Shown here: positions 45,898-55,800 of the stretch, one piece after another
Position numbering within the stretch: position 1 is the first letter of the stretch
How the letters are laid out: each line of letters begins with the position of its first letter
Translations under genes and position numbers: made by a program
Notes under the pieces: generated by a model
Databases searched by the model: none
Told to the model about the DNA's origin: nothing
Seen by the model: the letters and a program-made list of their open reading frames with translations, nothing else
DNA from: Podocnemis expansa
Lineage: Eukaryota; Chordata; Testudines; Podocnemididae
Direction: 5' to 3'
Assembly (NCBI GenBank): GCA_007922195.1
Contig: ML681963.1
Location: 57,705,586 to 57,769,585 of the forward strand
Length of the DNA stretch: 64,000 nucleotides

Positions 45898-46494
45898 AAG
45901 TGCCTTAGGTGTCTCAGCAAAGACCACATGGTCGCTGCTTGTTCCATCTGTCTCTCCTTCAAACCCAGAACGATCGAGGAGAGGGAACAGCAACGCCGCG
46001 CCCTAGCCTTGGAGGAGGCCCGGCACTCTTCACCCGATGCTTTGGGTTTACGCCTGGCACCAAGAACCAGCTCGGCACTGGAGCCTATGCGGCACTGCAT
46101 CACCTGTAGCCGCCACCACCACACCACCTCGGTGCTGATTCTGGCACCCCAGCACCTACCCGGCCCTCTGGCACCTTGGCGCCGCCCGAGGTTGCTCTCA
46201 GTTAGCCCGGCACCGACAGTACCGGGGTCGCCTCGGCGCCACTCCACGTCATTTCCGGCGCCAGCGGCCAGTACAGTCCGGCCTTGCTGGTGCCGAGCTC
46301 ACCCTGGCACCGGCCAATTTCACCTTCGGCACCGGAGGCCCGCCATAGCCCGGTGCTGCAGGACCATGAGTCCTCCCACCCAGGCAGTCCTCCCTCCCCA
46401 GGCAAGGACTTGCCTCTGGGTCAAATGGAGTCACTCCTTGTCCTGTCCATCTCGGAAGCAGAGGAGGCAGCATGAGCCCTCCTGCTGCTCTTGA
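45898..46494 (+). pseudogene. gag: DIRS gag remnant, zinc-binding N-terminal part
   Basis: The frame begins KCLRCLSKDHMVAACSICLS, giving C-x2-C, a histidine, then C-x2-C, followed by FKPRTIEEREQQRRALALEE, a basic helix-like stretch. This order is familiar from DIRS gag proteins of reptiles. A long linker rich in Ser, Pro, Ala and His follows, coded by repeated GGCACC blocks, and the frame stops at 46492-46494. There is no suitable start codon upstream of the zinc motif in this frame, so a frameshift or stop has broken the N terminus. Confidence 0.6.
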
Positions 46495-47206
46495 CACCCC
46501 CTGCCCCACTCCCAACCAGAAGGGGCAAACCGGCCTTCATATCGAAGGCCTGGGTCCACCCGGGGCATTCGCCCTCACCACACAGCCCCCCGTCATCCAC
46601 TCCAGTGGGGGCTGGCACCACCCCGCCATCGCTGGTACCAGCCCGGGAGTCTCGGTCCCCTTCCCCTGCTTCCAGCCCAGAGGAACGACCTTACAGGGGT
46701 TCCAAACGGCCTCGGCACTGCACATCGGCCCCATCACCCTTCTGTTTTAGGCCGCAGGAATGGTCCTCCCAAGGAACTCCCTCCCCACCACAGCGAGCTC
46801 CCAGTACCGCTCTCTCTCTGGCACTGGGGTCTTACACGGGAAACCTGTCGGCGCATTTTGATTTGTTGTGCTGGGCTACAGCCCATTTAGACATGGAGGT
46901 GCAGCCCTTGAGCCTCCCTCCCGATACCCTCTTTGGGCCAGCCTTTGCCTCAATGGCACCCTAGCAGTCCCGCCCCACCCGAGCGTATGGGACCTCGCAC
47001 GTTCCCGGTGGCAGAGCCCAAGTTCCATTCCCCTGGTTTTGGATACGGCGAGCGTAAAGTATCGGGTATCCTAGTCAGACTGCCCCTCCCTTGTTGGCCA
47101 CCCAGTCCCCCTGAGGGACGTAGTCCTGATGGCAATGGGCCTCGGGGCGCACCCCAGTTACCCCCTTCCATCCTCCAGGGAAACCAGGAAACTGGACCTG
47201 CTAGGC

Positions 47207-47638
47207 CATAAGGTCTACTCCTCATCGGCCTTCCAACTACAAGAGGCAAATAGCCAGGCTATAACCAGCAGGTACTTGCTGGATGTCTGAGAGTCACTCG
47301 GGAAATTTAGAAGCCTGCTTCCACCTGAGGCTAGGGAGGAGTATGATGCCTTTCTGGATGAAGGCAATCTAATCTCCCAAGACCTCCTCCTTTCGGCACA
47401 TGATGCGGTGGACACAGCCACTCTCATTGTGGCCTCGGCGGTTACCATCCGCAGGGTGGCATGGCTTAGGGAGGCTAGAGTGCCCCCTAATGCACAGCAG
47501 GCGGTCCTCAACCTGCCTTTCGAGGGGGACGTTTTATTTCCCCCTGAAACCCTCTCGGTGCTGGGCACTGCCCGAGATCCTCGGGGAGAAGCCAAATACT
47601 TTGGCCTGCTCCCCCACGGACCCACCCCCCCAACTTAG
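47207..47638 (+). pseudogene. gag: DIRS gag remnant, LAP2-alpha-like C-terminal domain
   Basis: The frame reads HKVYSSSAFQLQEANSQAIT, then a stop at 47288-47290, then continues open through EEYDAFLDEGNLISQDLLLS, RRVAWLREARVPPNAQQAVL and NLPFEGDVLF to a stop at 47636-47638. The RR-x-x-WLR...LPF(D/E)G...LF pattern is the hallmark of the domain shared by DIRS gag proteins and the alpha-specific exon of vertebrate LAP2. The frame differs from that of the zinc-binding part, so at least one frameshift separates them. Confidence 0.7.
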
Positions 47639-50334
47639 TTTCCCTCCCCCCCCTCGAATTCCCCATCTTCTCCCAGAAGGGGCCACAGGGGAGTTTTCTT
47701 CCACCACTTTATCCGCTGCGAAGGCTGGGTCTTTGCCCCTTCTCCTGCAGGGAGAGGCCCACTACTCGCCACCACCCCACTTCGATCCTCAGGCATAGAG
47801 GCGTCAGGGTGTCAGCACTTCAGACAGCCGCCACACCCCCTCTCCTCTCGAAAGGAAGCTGGATTTGGTGGGACCCCCCCCCTTTTTCCCATTTGCTACT
47901 GCACTAGCAGACCTTGAATCGTGGGCGACATGGCCCCGACAATATAATGACACCCCTGCCTTCACCGACGGTACCTGAGTGCCATGGTGTACTCCTCACA
48001 TCCCTTAAGCAGCGACTCCTCTGAAAACACTTGGAAAACCACCCCTTTTTCCCCTCCCCACATCCCCCTTCATGGATATTCCCCTACCGTGCGTCCCCCA
48101 CGCCAACACCATCGCTGGAGACAAGAGGCGCATCTCGTTGTAGCCCTAGCCCCACTGCAGAGGCTTCAAGATGCGTATATTCAAAGCCTACCCGCAAACA
48201 GAACTGTGCCTGTGACTCTGATGCCTTCCTCAGGTAGGCCTCCTCGAGTCCAGGTCAGGGGAAGGAGGGGGGGCATACCTCCGGTCACATACCATTGGCT
48301 CAACGCGCACCAGCCTTTGTGACCCTGACCCCAATTCGACAGGAATATCTCCTGCTCACTGAAGGGGACGCACCCGCTTAGCCAGGGGGGACCTTTACCT
48401 CTGAAGGAGGCCAAGGTGAACAGCCCACCCCCAAACCATTCCCCTTGCTTATGGGAACTACGGCTCCACATCCTCACCTTGTGATGATCTAAGTGACGAC
48501 CAGGGCTCCCACGCTAGGAACCCTCACCCTCAGTCTGCCTCCCAATCGCGGTGGTCAATTCCCCTTACGCCCTCGCCGTAAACACGGGCTGGGTGTACCT
48601 TCCTCGAATTCCCACACAGGGAACCTAGGAGAGGACACTTAGTCACATCTCCACGTAAGGGAACAGTGCTGGGTCACCCTATCGGGCCTTCTCTTATCAA
48701 CACCCTCCTCCACGTCACCAGCCACCATACTGGGCAGGAGGGGATCCTTCCCAAGGGACTTGTAGTTGCCCTTTTTTCTGCCTCTCAGTCTTGTACCCTG
48801 TCAGGGCACGTCCGTCCCACCCCTCTCTTCCACCCTTTGTTTTCTTGGGGCCCTCCCACTATGTCCAATTGAAGACCTATAACTCTACCACTGGGTTACC
48901 CCCATGTACATTGGTGGCGCCCAATAGTACTGCTGTTCCTCCTCAACTCTTGAGGATCTGTTTACATACACTGCCTGTCCCCTGGTGTGACAGACAAAGG
49001 GAATCAAGCTAGAGCCTATTTCCTACAATATCCAGGAATTTGGGGATTGTACTCCCTCAAATCACCTTCTGGCTTCCTGCCTGGGGAAATACTTCATTCA
49101 GTTCTCTGACCCCCAGAGTATCCTTGAGATACTGCAGTTGTCACCCTGTGGTGGATTCACTTCCTAGCTGGTAGGAAATGAACCTCCCTTGGCATTGGGG
49201 TTCTCAGGATATCCCTGTATTGATGAGTTTTTCCTTGGCACCCACTGGCGCTGCAGACCGGTAGCACTATCCCTCCGGGAAGTACTGTAGGTGCTTGAGA
49301 CCGTGACCTTACACGGCACTTCTACGAACCTTTTTGGTCCACATTGGGGTGACCAAATGATAGCAGGTGCTATTCCTGACCCTTCTTCTCCTTCCCTCAT
49401 GCACTCATGAGGGCTCTCACGATGTGAAACCCTGCGAGAGTATGGCTGAGCGGGCCTTTCCAGTGAGTTCTCATGCTCCTGCGGGCCCTACAAGGACAAA
49501 CTCAATAGCACTGCCTCAGGCCACCTTGCTGTTGGTGACTCTTATGTCCCGGAGCCTCTCTCCTGCAAGAACCCGGACCTTGGTACCTGTTTCGGCTGAA
49601 AATGTGTGCTCCTGCACTACCCGGTTTTATAGCTAGCATACCGTAGGCCCCCTGTTCTGCTCAGCTTGGCCTCTGTATGCTGCTGTTTAGTGTCTTGTAG
49701 GTCTTCTCAGTCATTCTTGAGCCCCACCCTACAACCCTGTATCCTCATCCTCACTCGTATCGACCAGACTCGGCTACGTCTGGTCATGACCTGGACAGGG
49801 GATGTGGTTATTCCCCTACAGCTACCTGCATACCCAGTAGTCGTCCAGCTCAGTTCATAACCATGTAGTCCCAGCTAAGCCTTCGGGTGATCAGTTCAGG
49901 GACTAATCTCCACTCTTTCTTCATTCTTGTGTGGGACATGGCTAATATGGCTAAACCTGCACTTGTTGGCATCCAGCGTTCTCCCACGAGTCCATGCTGC
50001 AAGGCCCATGGCCAGACACTATATGCTGTCTGTCATACTTCATGTTTCCACCTATGCTGAACATCTAACACAACCCTCTATGTTCAGGTTGCGTCCTTTA
50101 GTCCGGTTATGGTGACCTTGTTCCGACCTGCTTACCCGCATATGTCTCGGCAGGTTTGGTCCTGTCCCTGTCCTGGGTAGGCCCTCAGCTCTTGACTCTT
50201 CTGGGCTGCGTCAAGGCCCGTTTGCCTCTTGACTCCGGCGAGGATCTTGTTGCTGGGCCTCTACCTTATGGGGCATGTTGCTGTGCTAAAGGCAGAAGAA
50301 CCAACTCCACCCGCCGTCCATCAGCATGGCTAGT
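47639..50334 (+). other. DIRS interior, unrecognised
   Basis: Polymerase and recombinase genes are expected here. None of their motifs could be read in any frame, and no open frame exceeds about 112 codons (47984-48322). The stretch may be decayed coding sequence with many indels or unrelated filler of a non-autonomous form. Confidence 0.5.
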
Positions 50335-50445
50335 AGTCACCTATTACTGAATGCATCTGAGCAGCGCTCGAAGAAGAACGGTGGGTTACTCACCAGTAAC
50401 CGTCCTTCGAGATGGGTTGCTTGGATCCATTCAGATCCCTCCCCT
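50335..50445. repeat. DIRS internal complementary region
   Basis: The left half, CTATTACTGAATGCATCTGA then GCAGCGCTCGAAGAAG, is complementary to the element's far left end (45521-45565, note GAATGCATTC). The right half, GGGTTACTCACCAGTAACCG then CGAGATGGGTTGCTTGGATC, is complementary to the far right extension (50625-50675). In DIRS biology this region templates completion of the termini during circle formation. Confidence 0.75.
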
Positions 50446-50476
50446 CTGTCCCCGCATCTGGAGTTGGCGACTCTAA

Positions 50477-50640
50477 GGAACTGAGGAGGGGTCGGGAGGC
50501 GGCCGTATATATAGCCATGGGGTGGCAAGAGGGGTGGAGGCCGCCTCCCCTCTCCTGACAGGCTAGGACAAGTTTTTTCCAACCAATCCGGTGCTCCGGC
50601 ACGGAGACACCTATTACTGAATGGATCTGAGCAGCCCATC
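50477..50640 (-). repeat. DIRS right inverted terminal repeat
   Basis: It is the reverse complement of 45539-45702, with GGAACTGAGGAGGGGTCGGG, CCGTATATATAGCC and CGGCACGGAGACACCTATTA. It is followed by a right-only extension, CTCGAAGAAGGACGGTTACT then GGTGAGTAACCC, ending near 50675. Confidence 0.85.
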
Positions 50641-50774
50641 TCGAAGAAGGACGGTTACTGGTGAGTAACCCAACGTTTCCAAGTGTGCAGTTAAACAGCT
50701 TTAAGCGCATCTCCAGCGGCCAGGCAGACAGGTTTCTTGTCACCCAGCAATAATACAGGAAAAGACACTGAAGG

Positions 50775-51064
50775 TAGGGTTACCAGATACCAAAGCATGG
50801 AAAGGAGAACAGGGAAGTACGTAAAGGAGGACATTGGTGGACACTTGCAGAAAATGGAGCATTAATGTAATATTCTTCTGTTTTTAGGGGGCTCTGGCAT
50901 GCTACCCCCTAAAATTAGGGTATTCCAGGGCTTTCCAGCATACTTTAACCCCTGTAACTAAAAAGCCAGACAAAATCACGTATTTTTAAAATACATGCTG
51001 GACGGCAGATGTGAAGGTAAAAAGAAAGACATGTCCTCCTTTTGCCTGACATCTGGTAACCCTA
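50775..51064. mobile_element. hAT-type MITE with TAGGGTTACCAGAT ends
   Basis: The inverted ends are TAGGGTTACCAGATACC and GACATCTGGTAACCCTA. The flanking octamers ACTGAAGG (50767-50774) and ACAGAAGG (51065-51072) match at seven of eight. Inner motifs AAAGGAGGACATT and ATGTCCTCCTTTT extend the inverted ends. CATACTTTAACCCCTG near 50940-50955 resembles the tip of the element at 23832, hinting at a nested remnant. Confidence 0.8.
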
Positions 51065-51072
51065 ACAGAAGG

Positions 51073-51760
51073 TTACTTCTGGCCTGGAACGGTTGAGAAT
51101 ACAGATATTCTGCGCAGCAACTCTCCTGCCGAAGCCATCTGCAGAGGGATGGGTATTTCAGGCACCAGAGGACTCCCAAGGAGTCACTTCAATCTTAGCA
51201 TCCACCAGGCACTTCAGCCCAGAGAGGCAGAAGCAGCAAAGCCGAGGACCTCTCTCTCAGTTGACAGAGAGCCAGGCTGTGCCCCGTGCCTGCTGGGCAG
51301 AGAGAAGCAGCCATGTGGCTCTGGTGCTAATACCATGGTATTTCTGGGAGATGACTATCTGCTAAACAGGAACAAGACAACAGCTGCTGCTCAAGGGCAT
51401 TTCTTTGCATTCCCCAGTCTGGACACTCCAAGAGGACCCACGTGCAGTGAGTGCTGCAGTGGTAACTTTGTTTTAAACCTAACTCCCACCATGGCATGGG
51501 TTTGGTCATTGTTCTGAGAGCCTGTCATGCACTAGGTCTGGGCACTGACCAGATATCTGATGTCTGTATGGACAGCCACGCCCCTCTTTGCATTGTCACA
51601 ATGGCAGCAGAGAGCACAAAGCTTTGTTCATTAGCCAAACAGGTTGAGCAGCTTGAAAGCTGGCCATAAAGAAAGCAACAAAGTAATAGCTACTAGCTCC
51701 AAGTGGAGACCCACAGAGCACTGGTGAAGGGCACGTAGCTGGAAAGCACTTGGCTGGGAT
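51073..51760. other. Unrecognised sequence
   Basis: No element ends were recognised. Confidence 0.35.
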
Positions 51761-51960
51761 CTAGCAAATGAAGCACTGGTTTCATTAATGTGGAGATGCT
51801 GGGAGATTAATATGAATAGGGAAGACGCATCCATTTCGGTGACACTCGCGTTGACAAATCACTGATTAGGGTGATGGATTGGGCAGACTCTTCATGATAA
51901 TTAGCAATTGTTCATATTTAAATATTACACTCCCTCCAGAGCTAGGCGCTCATTAATAGT
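51761..51960. promoter_or_regulatory. Candidate conserved non-coding block
   Basis: Repeat-free DNA with GGTTTCATTAATGTGGAG, GGAGATTAATATGAATAGGG, AATCACTGATTAGGGTGATG and GATAATTAGCAATTGTTC. Clustered TAAT, TGATTA and CAATTG motifs would suit homeodomain and bHLH factors. This is inference from motif density only. Confidence 0.2.
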
Positions 51961-52231
51961 TTCTGGCATCATATTTCCTTCTATCCTGTCCCCTTATGGC
52001 CACTGCTCCCCAGGAACCAATTCACATGACCTTTCTGTGGAACTCTTCCTTGCTTCCATGTCCCTGGCACCCAGGACTGAGCGAGACCCAAACCATTAGC
52101 ATAGCCAAGGAGCTACAGCAACAGTTTGTCCAGAAAAGACCCTGCAACGTGAGCCCTGGATCCTGCAGTGCACTGCAAAACACAGGCTGCACACTGTACT
52201 GTCCTGCCGTGGCCGCAGGGAGATGAGCAGT
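51961..52231. other. Unrecognised sequence
   Basis: Nothing was recognised. Confidence 0.3.
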
Positions 52232-52239
52232 GTAATCTG

Positions 52240-52369
52240 TAGAGCCCTGCATGGATACAAATATGTGGACCTGTATCTGATCTGCATCTGCAAGAAATGG
52301 TCTGTGGATATCTGTGTCGTATCTGCAGATGCAGATATCCACGGATATCTGCATATTTGCAGGGCTCTA
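52240..52369. mobile_element. hAT-type MITE with TAGAGCCCTGCA ends
   Basis: The inverted ends TAGAGCCCTGCA and TGCAGGGCTCTA are near perfect, and a perfect 8-bp duplication, GTAATCTG, flanks the 130-bp element (52232-52239 and 52370-52377). The interior is built of GATATCTG, GCAGATATCC and ATCTGCATCTGC pieces, so most of it can fold back. Confidence 0.85.
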
Positions 52370-52559
52370 GTAATCTGACCAGCTCTCACACCTGCCTTCT
52401 GGGAACCAGAGCCCAGGCTGTCCACATTCATCACTACACATTTCAAAGGGTCTCTGCCACTCAAACAGCTTCTTGCCTGAGCACCTTGGTTCTGGCAGTT
52501 CCTAGACCTGGCACACAGGGCTTGCTGTGTCATTTATGAAATTCCTTGAGCCCGAGCAC

Positions 52560-53129
52560 CAATTCCATTATAAATTAAGCACTACCAGGCAGTCAGCAGG
52601 AAGAAGCCAGTTCCCATACTTCCTAATGACACTGGGGATTGTGGTTTGTCAGGGAGACTAGCTGTCTACCAGAAAGGTTTCTCCAGCACACACTGCCCAT
52701 GAAAGAGGTGATGCACACTCCCCATATGTTCCCCACTACCAAGTGGGTTTCAGGTCTGGGATTTCAGTAGTAACAACAACTGAGATGCACATAGCAGGTA
52801 TAAAGTGTTTTATTAACTAAACAGATTACTTAGCTAATAACCAGACAAAGTGATATACCCAGAGTTAAACACAAAGTAATATGGACAAGCTTACAACCCA
52901 ATCAGCAGTCGGGGACCCCACTTCACGACTGCAGGCTTCAGCTGAGGCGTGATGTCATCCGAGGCACCCTTCAGGGTCCTACGGTGAAGTCCGTTGAAGT
53001 CAGGGAATGGGTCATAATTATAACCAATAAAGTCCTTTGTTTCATAGGGAAGGGGTGATCAGGCTCTCCCCTGGTCACATTGACTGTGTTGGGATGTTGA
53101 TGCCCACGGCTGGAATTCCCCAACCTACA
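52560..53129 (-). mobile_element. Possible LTR fragment, family 3
   Basis: GTGTTTTATTAACTAAACAG, then ATTACTTAGCTAATAACCAG and GACAAAGTGATATACCCAGA resemble a turtle LTR read antisense and share their core with 41870-41890. The stretch may continue past the hAT insertions at 53138 and 54293 (54192-54284, 54706 onward). The ends are not defined. Confidence 0.35.
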
Positions 53130-53137
53130 CCCTAGAT

Positions 53138-54183
53138 CAGTGGTTCCCAACCTTTTCTCTGCTGTGGCACACCTTGATACCTTCAAATGTTTTGAGGCAC
53201 ACCACCATTAAACACTTGTGAATATTCAAATTAACTTAAATTACTTATAAATATTCATGAACCATGGCACAGTGTTTCAGAAATGCTGCTATGTGGGGTA
53301 GTATGGGCAACAGAGTAGGGGGTGGCTGAAGAGACAAGGGCAGCCATGTAGGGAATAGCACAAGAGTGGCAAGAGAGGAGAGAGGAAGGGAGAACAAGAC
53401 TGGCTTGTGGGGGCCTTCTCCACAGTGGCTCCCTGCCACCCAGGGCAAATCCTCACCCCACTGCTGCTTCCTCCCACCTCCGTCGGCCCCATCCTCCCTT
53501 CCCCCAGCCTTCTGCTGCCTGTGATGGACCCTCCCATCACTGTAGGGGCCAGAACTAGGCCTCCAGCCCTCAGCTACACCTCCACACACACAGCTGCCCC
53601 ACCCTCCAGCTACACCCCCCCAACCAAACAGCCACCCCACAACCCCAGCTACACACCCTCTGCTACACAGCCACTCCCACCCACCTCTGCTACACGCACA
53701 CACACCTGCACCACACAACCCCCAGCAGCCCTCCCCCCCAAAGCCCATATGTGGGCTGTTTACAGGCTGGCTGACACAAGCTACTCTGCCATGCAGGGGG
53801 GAGATTCATAAACTCCCAGCCTCCTGCAGCTCTCTGCTGGCTGGGCTTAAAGTGAAGTGTGGTTTAAGGGGGAGCCACTGGAATTCTGCGTTCCAGCTGC
53901 TTGTGCTATTTTTAGGCGCACCCCTGGAACTCTGTGTTCTGGTGCCTTCCTTTATTTTTAGGGTGGGCCAGAAGGCTGCCTGCCTAAAAATAGGGGACCC
54001 CGGAACTGTGTTCCAGTGCCTACCCCTTACTTTAACCCCTGCCTTTTCCCAGGCCTGCACAGCGAATGTGGCTGGGCTGAGCAGGGAAGGAACTTTAACT
54101 CCACCTCTCGAGGATGCTTGCAGCACACGTGGGTGTTGCCACAGCACACCAGTGTGCCCTAGCACACTGGTTGGGAACCACTG
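53138..54183 (+). mobile_element. hAT-1 long element
   Basis: It starts CAGTGGTTCCCAACCTTTTC and ends CTGGTTGGGAACCACTG, with a perfect 8-bp duplication, CCCTAGAT, at 53130-53137 and 54184-54191. The outer parts match the short copies (GTGGCACACCTTGATACC at left, GTGTGCCCTAGCACACTGG at right). About 800 bp of C-rich interior is extra, including AGCTACAC-based degenerate repeats (53570-53730) and a nested TTACTTTAACCCCTG-ended piece (about 53850-54045). It encodes no transposase. Confidence 0.85.
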
Positions 54184-54292
54184 CCCTAGATAACTACTTG
54201 TTTACTACTCTACAAAGTACCCTTAAGTTGTTTGGGGGCTTCTATTGCCCACTATTGTTATACCATTACAAAGTCTTCCATTTGCCCTACAC

Positions 54293-54697
54293 CAGTGGTT
54301 CCCAACCTGTGGCCCGGGGGCCCCCAGGGGTCCACGGAAATGTTGCAGGGGGTCCACGGAGCCTCTCCCTACTGGGGCCGGAATCCAGCTACAGCCTGAT
54401 GCTCCACACCAGGGCTGTCTTTCCCCTCCCATGGCTGGATCCTGGCAGGGGGATAGGGCTGCGGCTGCTCCCTGGCATGGGCAAGGGCAGGGGCCATAGC
54501 TGCTGCAGCTAGGCTCACCAGCAGTGTGGGCCATGGTGGCGGCATCACTGCTTGCTGGCTGTCCCAGTGGCACCGCTAGAGTGATGCGGGCCAGAGTGTG
54601 CCTGCGCGGGGCAGATTACATAACCAGCCAGGGGGGCCACAAATTTTTTTTTTTGTTAAAAAGGGGTCCCCAGGCTGAAAAAGATTGGGAGCCACTG
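54293..54697 (+). mobile_element. hAT-1 element, GTGGCCCGGGGG subfamily
   Basis: It starts CAGTGGTTCCCAACCTGTGG and ends AAGATTGGGAGCCACTG. A perfect 8-bp duplication, CCCTACAC, lies at 54285-54292 and 54698-54705. At 405 bp it shares GGGGTCCACGGA and GGGGTCCCCAGGCTG features with 56685-57072 in the opposite orientation. A T-run at 54645-54655 precedes the right end. Confidence 0.9.
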
Positions 54698-54705
54698 CCC
54701 TACAC

Positions 54706-55645
54706 CATACCACTCATGCGGCACAGACTGCTCCACCAGAGAGGGGAACTCTCCTGCATGTCTCTGCGTGGCTCCAGAGAGCAAACAGACCATTTGTTAA
54801 CACACAGTGCATTAGTGTGCGCTGAGACACCATCCAGGCAAATTACTCTTCTTGTTAAGATGATCAAATTGCACAGTCCATTTGTAGAGGCGTCAGGGGA
54901 AGTGCGGCTTCCCAGTGTAATTGCCCATGGCTTATTGCAGGTTTTGTACTATGCAGCATGCCTTGGAAAGGGCCATGTGTGGGTCACAGGACTGGGGCCA
55001 AGCAAGTTCAGAAACTTAGGCAAATGTCACTGTTTGGTGTAATTGGCTTAAAAACAGATGCTGGAATGTCAAAGCCAGGGCTGATTGCCTTCACATCATG
55101 GGTTAATCCAGTCTCATTGTGAAAACAGCCCAGTACCTTTCTGGGCAAGGATTATTAATGAGGCCATAAAGCCAGGAATAATGGCTTAAGTAATTTCTAT
55201 TAACTTACACTGAGAGATGATTAGGAACTCGAGCTGAGCCAGGGTTTCCAACAGATGAATAGGACAAGGATATGGTTGGGATCTTCTCTCTTCCTCCTTG
55301 CCAAGCCCAGCACCCACTGGGGAGTGAGATGAATTCACATTGCACCATGGCAATATGAAATCAGTGCACAGCCCCTCCTGACCAGAGCAAGGTGGAGGGT
55401 CATTGGCATTGTGGCAGTAACTGTAGGCAAAACCCTGGGATGTGACCTCAGGCCAGGTTCACCTTAGGTATTCAAGTCAGCAGACTTACCTAGAGAGTTA
55501 GGGCCTCATCGACTTACACATCCAGCTCCGAAGAAGTGATTTCACCCCATTTGTTGGCATCGCTGACAAAAGGAGATAGCAACAGCCACAGGGCCTGTCA
55601 CGTGGCCCTGGCATGATGCAAGCGGTCACCAGCTAGGAGCTTCTT
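54706..55645. other. Unrecognised sequence
   Basis: No element ends were recognised. The first part may be the far side of the LTR-like stretch interrupted by the two preceding hAT elements. Confidence 0.35.
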
Positions 55646-55649
55646 CATG

Positions 55650-55800
55650 GAGTTTAGGCAGAATGAAGGGTCGATGAGATCATCTCTGACCTCCTGCACA
55701 GGGAAGGCCAGACTGTTTCAATCAGTTACCCCTGCTCTGAGCTCAGTGGCTTGTGTCTGATTAACACGACTTCTGGAAAGGCAGCCAGATCCACCAGGCA
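55650..55800 (-). mobile_element. CR1 LINE 3' fragment, diverged
   Basis: GATGAGATCATCTCTGACCT, CCTGCACAGGGAAGGCCAGA, ATCAGTTACCCCTGCTCTGA and GACTTCTGGAAAGGCAGCCA keep the order of a CR1 3' end read antisense. It is more diverged than the other CR1 copies here. Confidence 0.55.

Larger units (their letters stand above)
45521..50675 (+). mobile_element. DIRS-type retrotransposon, degenerate
   Basis: Three structural marks of DIRS elements are present. Inverted terminal repeats of about 165 bp lie at 45539-45702 and 50477-50640. An internal complementary region at about 50335-50445 joins the reverse complements of the outermost left and right ends. There is no target duplication. The interior begins with a gag remnant (zinc-binding motif, Ser/Pro/Ala-rich linker, then a LAP2-alpha-like domain). 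After 47638 I cannot recognise reverse transcriptase, RNase H, methyltransferase-like or tyrosine recombinase motifs, and the remaining 2.7 kb is too short or too decayed to hold them intact. The copy is therefore defective or a non-autonomous derivative. Confidence 0.75.

Noticed and set aside
45548..46006. 152-codon open frame within the DIRS left end
   Set aside because: It begins inside the inverted terminal repeat and runs out of frame with the zinc-binding motif, so it is a shadow of GC-rich sequence and not the gag start.
53245..53748. 167-codon minus-strand open frame, Gly/Cys/Trp-rich
   Set aside because: It is the complement of a C-rich repeat tract inside a hAT element. The low-complexity composition explains the lack of stops.
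54524..55042. 172-codon open frame
   Set aside because: It starts in a hAT element and crosses its right end and target duplication into flanking DNA, so it cannot be an ancestral gene.
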